Shown piece by piece: positions 1 to 9,435 of a stretch of DNA of 16,012 nt (the stretch's first letter is position 1; every line of letters starts with the position of its first letter). The notes under the pieces are model-generated. The model saw only the letters and a list, made by a program, of their open reading frames with translations, searched no databases and had not been told where the DNA came from. Origin of the DNA: Planctomycetota bacterium. Lineage in GTDB: Bacteria > Planctomycetota > PLA2 > JAEUHO01. The stretch spans positions 1 to 16,012 of the forward strand of contig JAPKHB010000048.1 of the NCBI GenBank assembly GCA_026647295.1. The letters run 5' to 3'. Made by a program: the position numbers and the translations under genes.

Positions 1-980
1 CCACCTTCGCCTGCACGCAGTGCGGCACGGTGATGGACCTGGGCGCCTTCCAGGCGGCGGCCCCGGCGGCGGCGCCGGCGCCGCCCGCGCGCCCCGCGGG
101 GGCCGGCGGGGGGGGCCGCACCCGCCGCGCGGCGGGCCCCGCGCGGTCGCGGCGCGGCGGGCGCGCCGATCCGCGCCTCGAGGACGAGGCCGGGGGGCGC
201 CGGGGCGCCGGCCGCTCCCGCCCGCAGGGCAACCCCGCGCTGATGATCGGCTCCGTGGCGGCGCTGCTCGGGGCCCTGCTCCTGATCGTGGTGATGAGCG
301 GGGACAAGGAGTCCAAGGCGCCGGAAGATCCCGCCGGCGGGCCGCCCAGCGCGAGCGCGGGCGGCGCCCTGCCGGACCTGCGGCCCGACGAGACGCCCGA
401 GCCCGTCGCCGGCGCTCCCGCCGCAGCGGCTCCGGGCGCGCCGGCCGGCACAACGCCCGCCGCCGAGCCCGACAAGCCCCCCGCGCCGAGCAAGGAACCG
501 GCCCGGTTGCCGCGCATCGCCCTGTCGGGTGTCCAACTCAAGGTGTTCCCCTGGCCCGACGAGGTGGACGCGGCCACGCGCCAGAAGGTCGAGGAACTGC
601 TCCCGGCCTACCTGCGCGGGGACCGCTGGTCGCGCGACGCGCAGGCCGAGCTGCTCGCGCTCGGCCGGCCCATCGCCGGGCGCCTGATCTCGGAGTGGAA
701 GCACATCGAGGAGCAACTCGGGCTGGACAGCCGCGAGGGCAAGAGCCGCGTGATGGCGATCGAGTCGCTGCTGCGCGCCCTGGACGGCTGGATCGAGCGC
801 TACTGGAAGCAGGAGGCCAACCTGCGCATCCGCCACACCTCGGACGCGGCGTTCGTCGACGGCCAGATCAAGCGCTGGGTCGCCTGGTGGGAGGGCGGGT
901 ACTGGAAGGCCAAGCCGCTGGAGCCCTGGGACGAGAAGGAGGACGGGAGCGACCTCACCGAGGAGGAGCGCGCCCGGCTG

Positions 981-992
981 AAGGAAGAGGAG
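981..992 (+). promoter_or_regulatory. Ribosome binding site for uvrB
   Basis: AAGGAAGAGGAG is a purine-rich Shine-Dalgarno-like tract lying inside the 3' end of the upstream membrane-protein gene. It ends 7 bases before the GTG at 1000. It is the main reason for choosing this GTG, because no other ATG or GTG lies in frame before the conserved UvrB core begins. Confidence 0.5.
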
Positions 993-999
993 CGCAAGC

Positions 1000-3132
<2,133 letters not shown>

Positions 3133-3148
3133 CGCACGCCGGGCGCGT

Positions 3149-3154
3149 TATGCT
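3149..3154 (+). promoter_or_regulatory. Possible -10 element of uvrC (TATGCT)
   Basis: TATGCT stands out in the very GC-rich 32-base gap between uvrB and uvrC. If it is a -10 hexamer, transcription would start within a few bases of the ATG at 3165, giving an almost leaderless uvrC message. I see no convincing -35 hexamer 16-18 bases upstream. The element also overlaps an alternative in-frame ATG at 3150. Confidence 0.3.
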
Positions 3155-3164
3155 CGGGACGCCG

Positions 3165-5003
3165 ATGCCCGAGCCCCCGCCGCCGTCCGCCGCCGACCTG
3201 CGCGCCCGCGTCGACCGGCTGCCCGACACGCCGGGGGTGTATCTGTGGCGGGACGCCGACGGCCGGGTCCTGTACGTCGGCAAGGCGGCCGCCCTGCGCA
3301 CCCGTGTGCGCGCCTACCTGGGGGCCGGCGACGGGCGCCCGCTGGTGCGCCTGCTCATGCGCCGGGCCGCGGACCTCGAGGTGGTCCCGACGGCGACGCC
3401 GCAGGACGCCCTCCTGCTCGAGAACACGCTCATCAAGCGCGAGCGGCCGCCGTACAACCTGCGGCTCAAGGACGACAAGTCCTACCTGCTGGTGCGCGTG
3501 GACCGGCGCCACCCGTTTCCGCGGCTGCGCCTCGTGCGTCGCGTGCGGCGCGACGGGGCGCTGTACGTGGGGCCCTTCGCCAGCGCCAAGGGGGTGCGGC
3601 GCACGCTGCGCTTCCTGCGCACGCTGTACCCGCTGCGTTCCTGCTCGGACCGCGAGCTCGGCGAGCGCACGCGGCCGTGCCTCTACCACCAGATCGGGCG
3701 CTGCGTGGCGCCCTGCGTCCTGCCGGTGGACCCGGCCGAGTACGCCACGCTGGTGGAGGGGGCGGTGGCCCTGCTCAAGGGCCGCGACGACGGCGTGCGC
3801 GCGCGCCTCGAGGCCGGGATGCTGGCGGCGAGCCAGGCCCGGCACTACGAGCGCGCCGCGCTGCTGCGCGACCGGCTCGCGGCCCTGGACGCCGCGCTGG
3901 CGCGCCAGGAGGCCGTGGTGCCGGATCCGCGGGACCGGGACGTGTTCGCGGTGGCCCAGGCCGGGGGCACCGCGATGGTGGGGGTGCTCTACGTGCGCGA
4001 GGGCCACGTGGTGGCCACGCGGGCCCTGCCCCAGCGCACCGCGCTGGCGCGCGCCGAACTCCTGCACGCGCTGCTCGCCCGCTTCTACCTGCGCGGGAAG
4101 GTCGTCCCGGCGGAGATCCTGCTGGAGGAGGAGCCGGCCGACCGGGAGGGCCTCGAGGCCGAGCTCATGCGCCTGCGCGGCGGCCCGGTCGCGCTGCGCG
4201 TGCCGCGCCGCGGGCCGGCCCGGCGCCTGGTCGCCCAGGCGGCGCGCGGGGCGTTGGCCGCGCTGGAAGAGCACGGGGCCCGGGCCCGGCAGGCCGCGGC
4301 CGCGTTGCGCCGCCTCGCCGAGGTGCTGGAACTGGCGGCGCCCCCGGAACGCGTCGAGGGCTACGACCTCTCGCACCTGGGGGGCAGCGACCCCGTCGCG
4401 GCCATGGCCGTGTTGGTGGGGGGGGTGCCCGACAGCGCTTCGTACCGCCACTTCGCGATCCGCGAGGCCGCCGGCGGAGACGACTACGCCGGGATGCGCG
4501 AGGTGGTGCGCCGGCGCTTCGTGGCCGGCGAGGCCTTGGGCGACCTGCCCGACCTCCTCCTCATCGACGGGGGCGCCGCACAGGTCGAGGCGGCCCGCCA
4601 CGCGCTGGCCGCGGCGGGGATGGGCGCCCTGCCCGTGGTGGGCCTGGCGAAGGCCCGGCTCGCCGGCGGGGTGCGTTCGCCCGAGCGCCTCGTGCGGCCC
4701 GGCCGGGCCGAGGCGTTGGTGCTCCCGCCGGAAGACCCCGGGCTGCGCCTCCTGGTCCGGGTCCGCGACGAGGCCCACCGCTTCGCCGGGCGCTACCAGC
4801 GCACGCGTCGCGCCGAGCGGCAGACCGAAGGCGCCTTGAGCGGGATCGCCGGGGTGGGGCCCGCGCGGCGCCGCCGGTTGCTCCAGCGCTTTGGCTCGGT
4901 GGAGGGGATCCGGCAGGCGCCCTTCGAGGACCTGGCCGCCCTGCCGGGGATCGGCGAGCGCCTGGCCCGGCGCATCCGCGAGCGGCTCGAACGCGCTCCC
5001 TGA
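3165..5003 (+). CDS. uvrC: UvrABC system protein C (dual-incision nuclease)
   Basis: UvrC cuts DNA on both sides of a lesion held by UvrB. From the ATG at 3165 it has 612 residues, the usual length. The N-terminal GIY-YIG nuclease is clear: GVYLW (24-28), LYVGKA (36-41) and the metal-binding Glu in LLLENTLIK (about E86). Four cysteines follow in the family pattern (SCSDRE...RPCLY...RCVAPC), then a UVR-like UvrB-binding helix pair. The RNase H-like 5' nuclease domain keeps its acidic residues in YDLSHLGG, GDDYAGM and LLIDGG. The protein ends in a helix-hairpin-helix pair (GIAGVGPARRRRLL and LPGIGERLARRI) for DNA binding. An in-frame ATG at 3150 is the alternative start. No Shine-Dalgarno is seen before either, consistent with coupling to uvrB or a leaderless message. 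The next gene, tal, starts 61 bases downstream. Confidence 0.97.
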   Translation: MPEPPPPSAADLRARVDRLPDTPGVYLWRDADGRVLYVGKAAALRTRVRAYLGAGDGRPLVRLLMRRAADLEVVPTATPQDALLLENTLIKRERPPYNLRLKDDKSYLLVRVDRRHPFPRLRLVRRVRRDGALYVGPFASAKGVRRTLRFLRTLYPLRSCSDRELGERTRPCLYHQIGRCVAPCVLPVDPAEYATLVEGAVALLKGRDDGVRARLEAGMLAASQARHYERAALLRDRLAALDAALARQEAVVPDPRDRDVFAVAQAGGTAMVGVLYVREGHVVATRALPQRTALARAELLHALLARFYLRGKVVPAEILLEEEPADREGLEAELMRLRGGPVALRVPRRGPARRLVAQAARGALAALEEHGARARQAAAALRRLAEVLELAAPPERVEGYDLSHLGGSDPVAAMAVLVGGVPDSASYRHFAIREAAGGDDYAGMREVVRRRFVAGEALGDLPDLLLIDGGAAQVEAARHALAAAGMGALPVVGLAKARLAGGVRSPERLVRPGRAEALVLPPEDPGLRLLVRVRDEAHRFAGRYQRTRRAERQTEGALSGIAGVGPARRRRLLQRFGSVEGIRQAPFEDLAALPGIGERLARRIRERLERAP

Positions 5004-5050
5004 TCCCTGCGGCGCCCCGGCGCGCCCCCGGGACGGTGGGCCGGGTCGCG

Positions 5051-5056
5051 TACCCT
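5051..5056 (+). promoter_or_regulatory. Possible -10 element of tal (TACCCT)
   Basis: TACCCT sits 8 bases before the tal ATG, in the 61-base gap after uvrC. As a -10 element it would place the transcript start at or within 2 bases of the ATG, so the message would be leaderless. This fits the absence of any Shine-Dalgarno between the hexamer and the ATG. No good -35 match is visible. The same hexamer recurs upstream of secA. Confidence 0.33.
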
Positions 5057-5064
5057 GGGCGCCC

Positions 5065-5766
5065 ATGCGCATCTTCCTGGACACCGCCGAGGTCGCCGAG
5101 ATCCGCCGCTACGCCGACTGGGGCGTCGTGGACGGCGTGACGACGAACCCCAGCCTGGTCGCGCGCAGCGGGCGCGTGTTCGAGGAGGTCGTCGCGGAGA
5201 TCTGCGCGATCGTGGACGGGCCCGTCTCGGCCGAGGTGACCGCGCTGGACGCGGCCGGGATGGTCGCCGAGGGACGGCGCCTTGCGGCCATCCATCCCAA
5301 CGTGGTGGTCAAGGTCCCGCTGGTTCCCGAAGGGCTCAAGGCCACGGCCGCGTTGCGCGCCGACGGCGTGGACGTGAACGTGACCTTGTGCTTCTCGCTC
5401 CCGCAGGCCCTGCTCGCCGCCAAGGCGGGGGCCACCTACGTGAGCCCGTTCGTCGGGCGGCTGGACGACCTCGGGCAGGACGGCATGGCGCTGATCGACG
5501 AGATCGTGACCGCCCTGCGCGCCTACCCCGCGCTGGACACGCAGGTGCTGGTGGCCAGCGTGCGCAACGCCGAGCACGTGCGGCGGGCGGCGCTGCTGGG
5601 CGCCGACGCCGTGACCCTCCCGCCCAAGGTCCTCGAGCAACTGGTGGCGCACGAACTGACCCGCAAGGGCCTGGAGGCCTTCCTCGCCGACTGGAACCGC
5701 CGCGCCGGCGCCGCCCCGGACCCCGCCGCGCCCCGGGGCCCGGGGGCCCCGGGGGGGCGTTCCTGA
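5065..5766 (+). CDS. tal: Transaldolase, small Tal/FSA-type (TalC/MipB) family
   Basis: Transaldolase moves a dihydroxyacetone unit between sugar phosphates in the non-oxidative pentose phosphate pathway, through a Schiff base on a lysine. The protein has 233 residues and starts MRIFLDTA, typical of the short family. Also visible are GVTTNPSL, the Schiff-base lysine in VVVKVPLVPEGLKA (K83) and SPFVGRLDD. The residues that separate true transaldolases from fructose-6-phosphate aldolases point to transaldolase: Glu in SAEVTA (E57, where the aldolase has Gln) and Phe in SPFVGR (F129, where the aldolase has Tyr). The last 18 or so residues are a Pro/Ala/Gly tail beyond the family's usual end. The ATG at 5065 gives the canonical N-terminus; the frame is open further upstream but that part does not resemble the family. 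It is the last gene of the uvrB-uvrC-tal run. Confidence 0.93.
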   Translation: MRIFLDTAEVAEIRRYADWGVVDGVTTNPSLVARSGRVFEEVVAEICAIVDGPVSAEVTALDAAGMVAEGRRLAAIHPNVVVKVPLVPEGLKATAALRADGVDVNVTLCFSLPQALLAAKAGATYVSPFVGRLDDLGQDGMALIDEIVTALRAYPALDTQVLVASVRNAEHVRRAALLGADAVTLPPKVLEQLVAHELTRKGLEAFLADWNRRAGAAPDPAAPRGPGAPGGRS

Positions 5767-5768
5767 CC

Positions 5769-5830
5769 GGAGTCGCGCGGGCCGCGGGGGCCGCGGCGCG
5801 GCGCCGGGCGCCGGGTCGGGCCGCGACTCC
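5769..5830 (+). terminator. Inverted repeat after tal, possible transcription terminator
   Basis: GGAGTCGCG at 5769-5777 is perfectly complementary to CGCGACTCC at 5822-5830. The 44 bases between are almost pure G+C and can fold further. It begins 2 bases after the tal stop codon, where a terminator is expected between convergent genes. There is no U-tract, so a classical intrinsic terminator is not shown; the structure may instead slow polymerase or protect the 3' end. Confidence 0.35.
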
Positions 5831-5862
5831 TGCGTTCCGGGGCCCAGCCCGCGGGCGGCGGG

Positions 5863-5953
5863 TCTGCCGGGAACGAGCGGTGGGACTCCTGACGGAGACG
5901 AGCCGCGCTGGGTAGGGTCACCTGACGGAAACGAGCCGCGCTCGGTACGGTCA
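5863..5953. repeat. Tandem 33-base imperfectly palindromic repeats next to xerD
   Basis: Two adjacent 33-base units occupy 5888-5920 and 5921-5953 and differ at only three positions (unit positions 10, 23 and 28). Each begins CCTGACGGARACGAGCCGCG and ends in GGTCA. A third, degenerate half-unit at 5863-5878 matches the first 16 bases at 13 positions. The second unit is an imperfect palindrome: 14-base arms starting TGAC and ending GTCA, 11 of 14 positions paired, around a CGC centre. The last three bases of the array are the xerD stop codon read on the minus strand. Function is unknown; candidates are a bidirectional terminator, a dispersed intergenic repeat family or a protein-binding array. 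Confidence 0.8.
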
Positions 5954-6892
5954 GGCGCGGGGGTGGTAGCGCGCGTGGACGCGCTTGAGCCGCGCCCGGT
6001 CGACGTGCGTGTAGACCTCGGTCGTACGCACCGAGGCGTGGCCGAGCAACTCCTGCACCGCGCGCAGGTCGGCGCCGCCCTCCAGCAGGTGGGTGGCGAA
6101 GGAGTGGCGCAGGGCGTGCGGCGAGGGCGCCTCGACGAGCCCCGCGCGGGCGGCGTGCGCCGCCAGCAGCCGGAACACGCGGTGGCGGTCGAGCGGCCGG
6201 CCGCCGCGCGAGAGGAAGATGCGATCCGCGCCGTGGCGGTCCAGCGCGGGCCGGTCCTGCGCGACCCAGCGTTCGAGGGCCTGGGCCGCCGGCTCGCCGA
6301 GCGGCACCCAACGCTCCTTGCGCCCCTTGCCCCGGCAGCGGATCACGCGTTGCTCGAGCCGCAGGTCCTCCAGGCGCCAGTCGCACGCCTCCTGGACCCG
6401 GGCGCCGGTCGCGTACAGCGCCTCGAGCAGCGCGCGGTCGCGCCGGCCGAGGCGGGTGGCGCCCGGCACGGCCGCCAGCAGCCTCTCGATGCTGGCGCGC
6501 GAGAGGGTGCGGGGCAGCCGCTGCCAGGTCCCGCCGACCGGGAGCGCGCGCGTGGGGTCCTCGGCGAGCGCCCCCAGCGTGCGGGCGAAGCGCACGAAGC
6601 CGCGCAGCGCCGCCATCCGCCGGGCGATGGACGCGGGGGCCTGGCCGCCCTCGCGCTGCGCGCGCAGCCAGGCCAGGAGGGCCTCGGGCTTGAGGTGCTC
6701 CGCGAGCGGCGCCCCGGGCGCCCCGGGCGCTCCGGGCGCCCCCGGCGCCGCGCCCGCCGCCAGGAAGGCCAGCGCCCCCTCCACGTCCCGGCGGTAGGCC
6801 GCGAGGGTGTGCCGCGAGGCGGCCCGCTCGACCTCGAGGTGGTCGAGCCACTGGGTGAGCACCTCGGCGGGGGTCGGGGGCAGACGCACCAC
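5951..6892 (-). CDS. xerD: Tyrosine recombinase XerD (chromosome dimer resolution)
   Basis: XerD works with XerC at the dif site near the replication terminus to resolve chromosome dimers, activated by FtsK. All six catalytic residues are present with XerD-like spacing: R165 (TGARVQEA), K189 (GKGRKER), H259 and R262 (PHALRHSFATHLL), H285 (LLGHASVRTTEVYTHV) and the nucleophile Y294. The C-terminus HPRA matches the end of E. coli XerD and favours XerD over XerC. The N-terminal SAM-like domain (about 8-110) carries a glycine-alanine-proline repeat (about 47-62) that explains the length of 313 residues against 298 in E. coli. The start is one of two consecutive GTG codons (6892 or 6889) with AGGA directly before them; an in-frame TAG two codons upstream rules out any earlier start. 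It is convergent with tal and divergent from the dksA-like operon. Confidence 0.93.
   Translation of the reverse strand: MVRLPPTPAEVLTQWLDHLEVERAASRHTLAAYRRDVEGALAFLAAGAAPGAPGAPGAPGAPLAEHLKPEALLAWLRAQREGGQAPASIARRMAALRGFVRFARTLGALAEDPTRALPVGGTWQRLPRTLSRASIERLLAAVPGATRLGRRDRALLEALYATGARVQEACDWRLEDLRLEQRVIRCRGKGRKERWVPLGEPAAQALERWVAQDRPALDRHGADRIFLSRGGRPLDRHRVFRLLAAHAARAGLVEAPSPHALRHSFATHLLEGGADLRAVQELLGHASVRTTEVYTHVDRARLKRVHARYHPRA
6708..6752. repeat. Nine-base tandem repeat inside xerD
   Basis: About five copies of a 9-base unit (GGCGCCCCG and variants) lie in tandem. On the minus strand they encode Gly-Ala-Pro repeats in the N-terminal domain of XerD. The near-identical copies suggest expansion by replication slippage. 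The 9-base period keeps the reading frame whatever the copy number. Confidence 0.85.
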
Positions 6893-6967
6893 TCCTGGCT
6901 ACGGCCGGCCGGCGCCCCTTCTTGAGGTTCGCCTCGCGCGGCGCCTCGCCCGGCCGACGGGCCCGGT

Positions 6968-6996
6968 TTGACCACCCCCCACGGGACGGGTATTCT
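6968..6996 (+). promoter_or_regulatory. Sigma70-type promoter for the dksA-like/lspA operon
   Basis: TTGACC at 6968-6973 and TATTCT at 6991-6996 are separated by exactly 17 bases, the optimal spacing for a housekeeping promoter. The predicted start is near 7003, leaving a leader of about 28 bases before the ATG at 7031, with GGAG at 7021-7024 as ribosome site. This is the best promoter in the window. It lies in the 138-base region divergent to xerD, so it may also influence that gene. The rest of 6893-7030 shows no other clear element. Confidence 0.7.
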
Positions 6997-7030
6997 CCCG
7001 CGCCCCCCGCCCGCGGGGCCGGAGAACCGG

Positions 7031-7681
7031 ATGGCCGCCGCCCGCAAGCGACCCGCCTCGAATGCGCCTGCCCGGCCGGGGCCCGTCGCACCTGCCCGCG
7101 CCGGCGCGACGCCCCCTGGCGCGCCGCCGCCCCGGCCGCCGCGGGACGCCGCGCCCCCGAAGACCCCCACGGCCCCGAAGACCCCTGCGGCGCCGAAGAC
7201 CCCCGCGGCCCCGCAGACCCCCCGGGAGCCCAAGCCCCCGAAGGCCGCCCGGCCCACCAAGGCCCCCAAGGGGGGGCCGCGCAAGGCCGATCTCAAGCGC
7301 CTGCGCGAGGTGCTGGTCGCCATGCGCGCCCGGCTGCTCAAGAGCAACGAGGAACTCTCCGCCGGGGCGCTGAGGGCCAGCGAGGGCGACGTGTCCGTGG
7401 ACCACATGGCGGACCACGGCAGCGACAGCTACGAGCAGGCCTTCACCCTCTCGCTGCTGGAGGAAGAGGGGGCGATCCTGCAGGCCATCAACGTGGCCCT
7501 CGCCAAGATCGACGGCAAGGGCGACTTCCCCTACGGCATGTGCGAGGCGTGCGCCGAGGAGGGCCCCGCCGCGTGGGACCCCGAGACTCCGGCCCCCTGG
7601 ATCCCGCTCGGCCGCCTGGACGTGGTTCCGTACGCCACCCTGTGCGTGCCCCACCAGGAGCAGCGGGAGGACCGGGCTTGA
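7031..7681 (+). CDS. DksA/TraR-family zinc-finger regulator with an atypical finger
   Basis: Proteins of this family insert a coiled coil into the secondary channel of RNA polymerase and tune initiation, often with ppGpp. The 216 residues split in two. Residues 1-85 are low-complexity Pro/Ala/Lys sequence with PKTPxA repeats, absent from E. coli DksA (151 residues). Residues 86-216 hold the coiled coil (ADLKRLREVLVAMRARLL and LSLLEEEGAILQAINVALAKI), an acidic tip (VDHMADHGSDSYEQ) and a C-terminal finger. The finger is CEAC (171-174) and CVPH (205-208), so the last ligand is His, not Cys. The two halves are 30 residues apart where DksA has 17. The ATG at 7031 is chosen because GGAG lies 6 bases before it and a promoter precedes it; earlier in-frame codons would lie inside that promoter. 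lspA follows 43 bases downstream. I withhold the symbol dksA because the canonical DxxDxA tip motif is not clear. Confidence 0.85.
   Translation: MAAARKRPASNAPARPGPVAPARAGATPPGAPPPRPPRDAAPPKTPTAPKTPAAPKTPAAPQTPREPKPPKAARPTKAPKGGPRKADLKRLREVLVAMRARLLKSNEELSAGALRASEGDVSVDHMADHGSDSYEQAFTLSLLEEEGAILQAINVALAKIDGKGDFPYGMCEACAEEGPAAWDPETPAPWIPLGRLDVVPYATLCVPHQEQREDRA
7157..7223. repeat. Eighteen-base tandem repeat in the dksA-like gene
   Basis: Units beginning CCGAAGACCCC start at 7157, 7175 and 7193, and a variant CCGCAGACCCC starts at 7211. The period is 18 bases (six codons). They encode Pro-Lys-Thr-Pro-x-Ala repeats, a positively charged flexible stretch that recalls histone-H1-like tails. The even period and close similarity suggest slippage expansion in frame. 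Confidence 0.85.
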
Positions 7682-7724
7682 GCCGGGCCGACCGCGCGGG
7701 CTCCGCCGCCGTCCGGCGCCCGGC

Positions 7725-8333
7725 ATGAGCGCGGCCGCCGCCCCTTCCGGCCCCGCGCCCGCGCCGGGGCCCACCCCGGCCGGACCCTCCCTCCTGCGCC
7801 TCAAGTTGGTCGGGTTGGGGCTGCTCGGCGTGCTGCTGGCCCTGGACCTTTGGACCAAGGCCCACATGCAGGACCTGCTCGGCCTGGTGCCCGGGCATCC
7901 GCGCAGCGCCCGGGAGATCGACGTCATCCCCGGCTTCCTCGCCTGGCAGGGCACCTGGAACCCGGGCGTCACCTTCGGGCTCGCCCGCGGCCACACCCAC
8001 ACGATCCTGCTGCTCACCGCGCTGGCCACCCTCCTGCTCCTGATCTGGTTCCTGGCCACGCGGGTGGCGGGCTGGCTCCTGCACGCCGGCCTGGCCCTCA
8101 TCCTCTCGGGGGCGATCGGCAACCTGTACGACCGCTCGCAGTGGAACGAGGTGCGCGACTTCGTCCTCGTCTACCTGGGCGACCTGGAGCAGCCCACCTG
8201 GACCTGGCCCAACTTCAACGTGGCCGACGCGGCCATCGTGACCGGCGTCGGGCTCGTGATCTGGGACGCGCTCTTCGGCCTGGGCGCGCGCCGGGCGCGC
8301 GAAGCCCGCGCGCGGCGGCAGGCCCGCGCGTGA
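7725..8333 (+). CDS. lspA: Lipoprotein signal peptidase (signal peptidase II)
   Basis: LspA is the inner-membrane aspartic protease that removes the signal peptide from prolipoproteins after lipid attachment to the lipobox cysteine. The 202 residues show four hydrophobic segments (about 27-43, 92-112, 116-133 and 165-186). Family boxes are DLWTKA (41-46), NPGVTFGL (79-86), GAIGNLYDR (129-137), VRDFV and FNVADA (164-169). The catalytic aspartates are D136 and D168. A Pro/Ala-rich N-terminal stretch of about 22 residues precedes the first helix and makes the protein longer than E. coli LspA (164). No Shine-Dalgarno is obvious before the ATG, which lies 43 bases after the dksA-like gene, so the pair is probably co-transcribed. 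Its stop codon overlaps the pyrD start (GTGA). Confidence 0.95.
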   Translation: MSAAAAPSGPAPAPGPTPAGPSLLRLKLVGLGLLGVLLALDLWTKAHMQDLLGLVPGHPRSAREIDVIPGFLAWQGTWNPGVTFGLARGHTHTILLLTALATLLLLIWFLATRVAGWLLHAGLALILSGAIGNLYDRSQWNEVRDFVLVYLGDLEQPTWTWPNFNVADAAIVTGVGLVIWDALFGLGARRAREARARRQARA

Positions 8334-9319
8334 GCGGCGGGCCGACCGGCCCCGGAGCCCCGGCCGGCGCGCCGGGCGCGGGCCCGGCGGGCGGCGGCGC
8401 GTTGGACCTCTCGCTGACGGTGGGGGCGCTGCGCCTGCCCAACCCGGTGGGCACGGCCTCGGGCACCTTCGGCAAGGGGCTCGAGTTCCAGCCCTTCTAC
8501 GACACGGCGCGCCTGGGCTTCGTCGTGGTGAAGACCATCACCACCGAGCCGCGCGCGGGCAACCCGCCGCCGCGCCTGGTGGAGACGCCCGGCGGCCTGC
8601 TCAACTCGATCGGCCTGGCCAACCCGGGCGTCGAGGCCTACCTCGCCGAGGTGCTGCCGCGCCTGCGCACGCTCGGGGCGCCGCTCGTCCTGAACATCGC
8701 CGGGCACAGCGTCGCGGACTTCGAGGCGCTCGCCCGGCGCGTGGCGCGCGAGGCGGGCATCGACGCCCTCGAACTCAACATGTCCTGCCCGAACGTGGCG
8801 CGCGGGCTCGACTACAGCACCGACCCGGCGACGGCCCGCGAGGTGCTCCGGCGCGTGCGGGGCGCGACCGACCTGCCCCTGATCGCCAAGCTCTCGCCCA
8901 ACGTGACCGACATCCGGCCCATCGCCGAGGCGGTGGCCGAGGGCGGCGCGGACGCGGTGAGCGCGATCAACACCCTGGTCGGGCTGGCCATCGACTGGCG
9001 TCGGCGCCGGCCCGTGCTGGGGCGCGGCGTGGGCGGGCTCTCGGGCCCGTGCATCAAGCCCGTGGCGCTGCGGCTGGTGCGCCAGGTCCACCGGGCCGTC
9101 GGCCTCCCGGTGATCGGGATCGGGGGCATCGAGACCGCCGACGACGCGATGGAGTTCTTCCTCGCGGGCGCGAGCGCCATCCAGGTCGGCACGGCCAACT
9201 ACTACCGCCCCCGGGCCTGCCTCGAGGTGCTCGAGGGCCTGCCGGAGCGCTTCGCCGCGCTGGGCGCCCGCTCGCTCGCCGACGTCGTCGGCACGCTGGA
9301 GGACCCGCCGGGCGCCTGA
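8330..9319 (+). CDS. pyrD: Dihydroorotate dehydrogenase, class 1B catalytic subunit
   Basis: The enzyme oxidises dihydroorotate to orotate, the fourth step of pyrimidine synthesis, using FMN; class 1B enzymes pass electrons to NAD through a PyrK partner. Class 1B signs are KTITTEPRAGNPPPRLVETPGG and LLNSIGLANPG (substrate loop) and the catalytic base Cys in NMSCPN (C153; class 2 enzymes have Ser). Other expected residues are K69, N93, K187 (IAKLSPN) and the FMN phosphate site GIGGI with GT (263-267, 287-288). The GTG start shares four bases with the lspA stop codon and implies translational coupling. It gives 329 residues, including a Gly/Ala/Pro-rich N-terminal stretch of about 23 residues. 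A TTG at 8402, just before the conserved LDLSLTVGAL, is the alternative start. No pyrK lies in the window. Confidence 0.94.
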   Translation: MSGGPTGPGAPAGAPGAGPAGGGALDLSLTVGALRLPNPVGTASGTFGKGLEFQPFYDTARLGFVVVKTITTEPRAGNPPPRLVETPGGLLNSIGLANPGVEAYLAEVLPRLRTLGAPLVLNIAGHSVADFEALARRVAREAGIDALELNMSCPNVARGLDYSTDPATAREVLRRVRGATDLPLIAKLSPNVTDIRPIAEAVAEGGADAVSAINTLVGLAIDWRRRRPVLGRGVGGLSGPCIKPVALRLVRQVHRAVGLPVIGIGGIETADDAMEFFLAGASAIQVGTANYYRPRACLEVLEGLPERFAALGARSLADVVGTLEDPPGA

Positions 9320-9348
9320 CGCCGCGGCGGCCCGCGCGTGGGCCACGG

Positions 9349-9368
9349 GCGTGCGGCGCGCGGCACGC
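9349..9368 (+). terminator. Weak hairpin after pyrD
   Basis: GCGTGC at 9349-9354 pairs with GCACGC at 9363-9368 around an 8-base GC loop, 30 bases after the pyrD stop codon. There is no U-tract. It could mark the end of the lspA-pyrD transcript ahead of the putative secA promoter, but such short hairpins occur by chance at this GC content. Confidence 0.2.
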
Positions 9369-9435
9369 GGCCCGCCCGGCCCCGCCCCGGCGCGCCCGGG
9401 GGGCACCGTTAGATGGCGGGCGCCCCCCCCGCTGC

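Noticed and set aside
5888..5953. The 33-base repeats as a CRISPR array or a dif site
   Set aside because: The units are directly adjacent with no spacers, so this is not CRISPR. The sequence and length do not match the 28-base dif arrangement of two 11-base arms around a 6-base centre.
5523..7091. Minus-strand frame across tal, the repeats and xerD
   Set aside because: It reads the 33-base repeats as an 11-residue repeat, which is tempting, but most of it is an out-of-frame shadow of xerD and antisense of tal.
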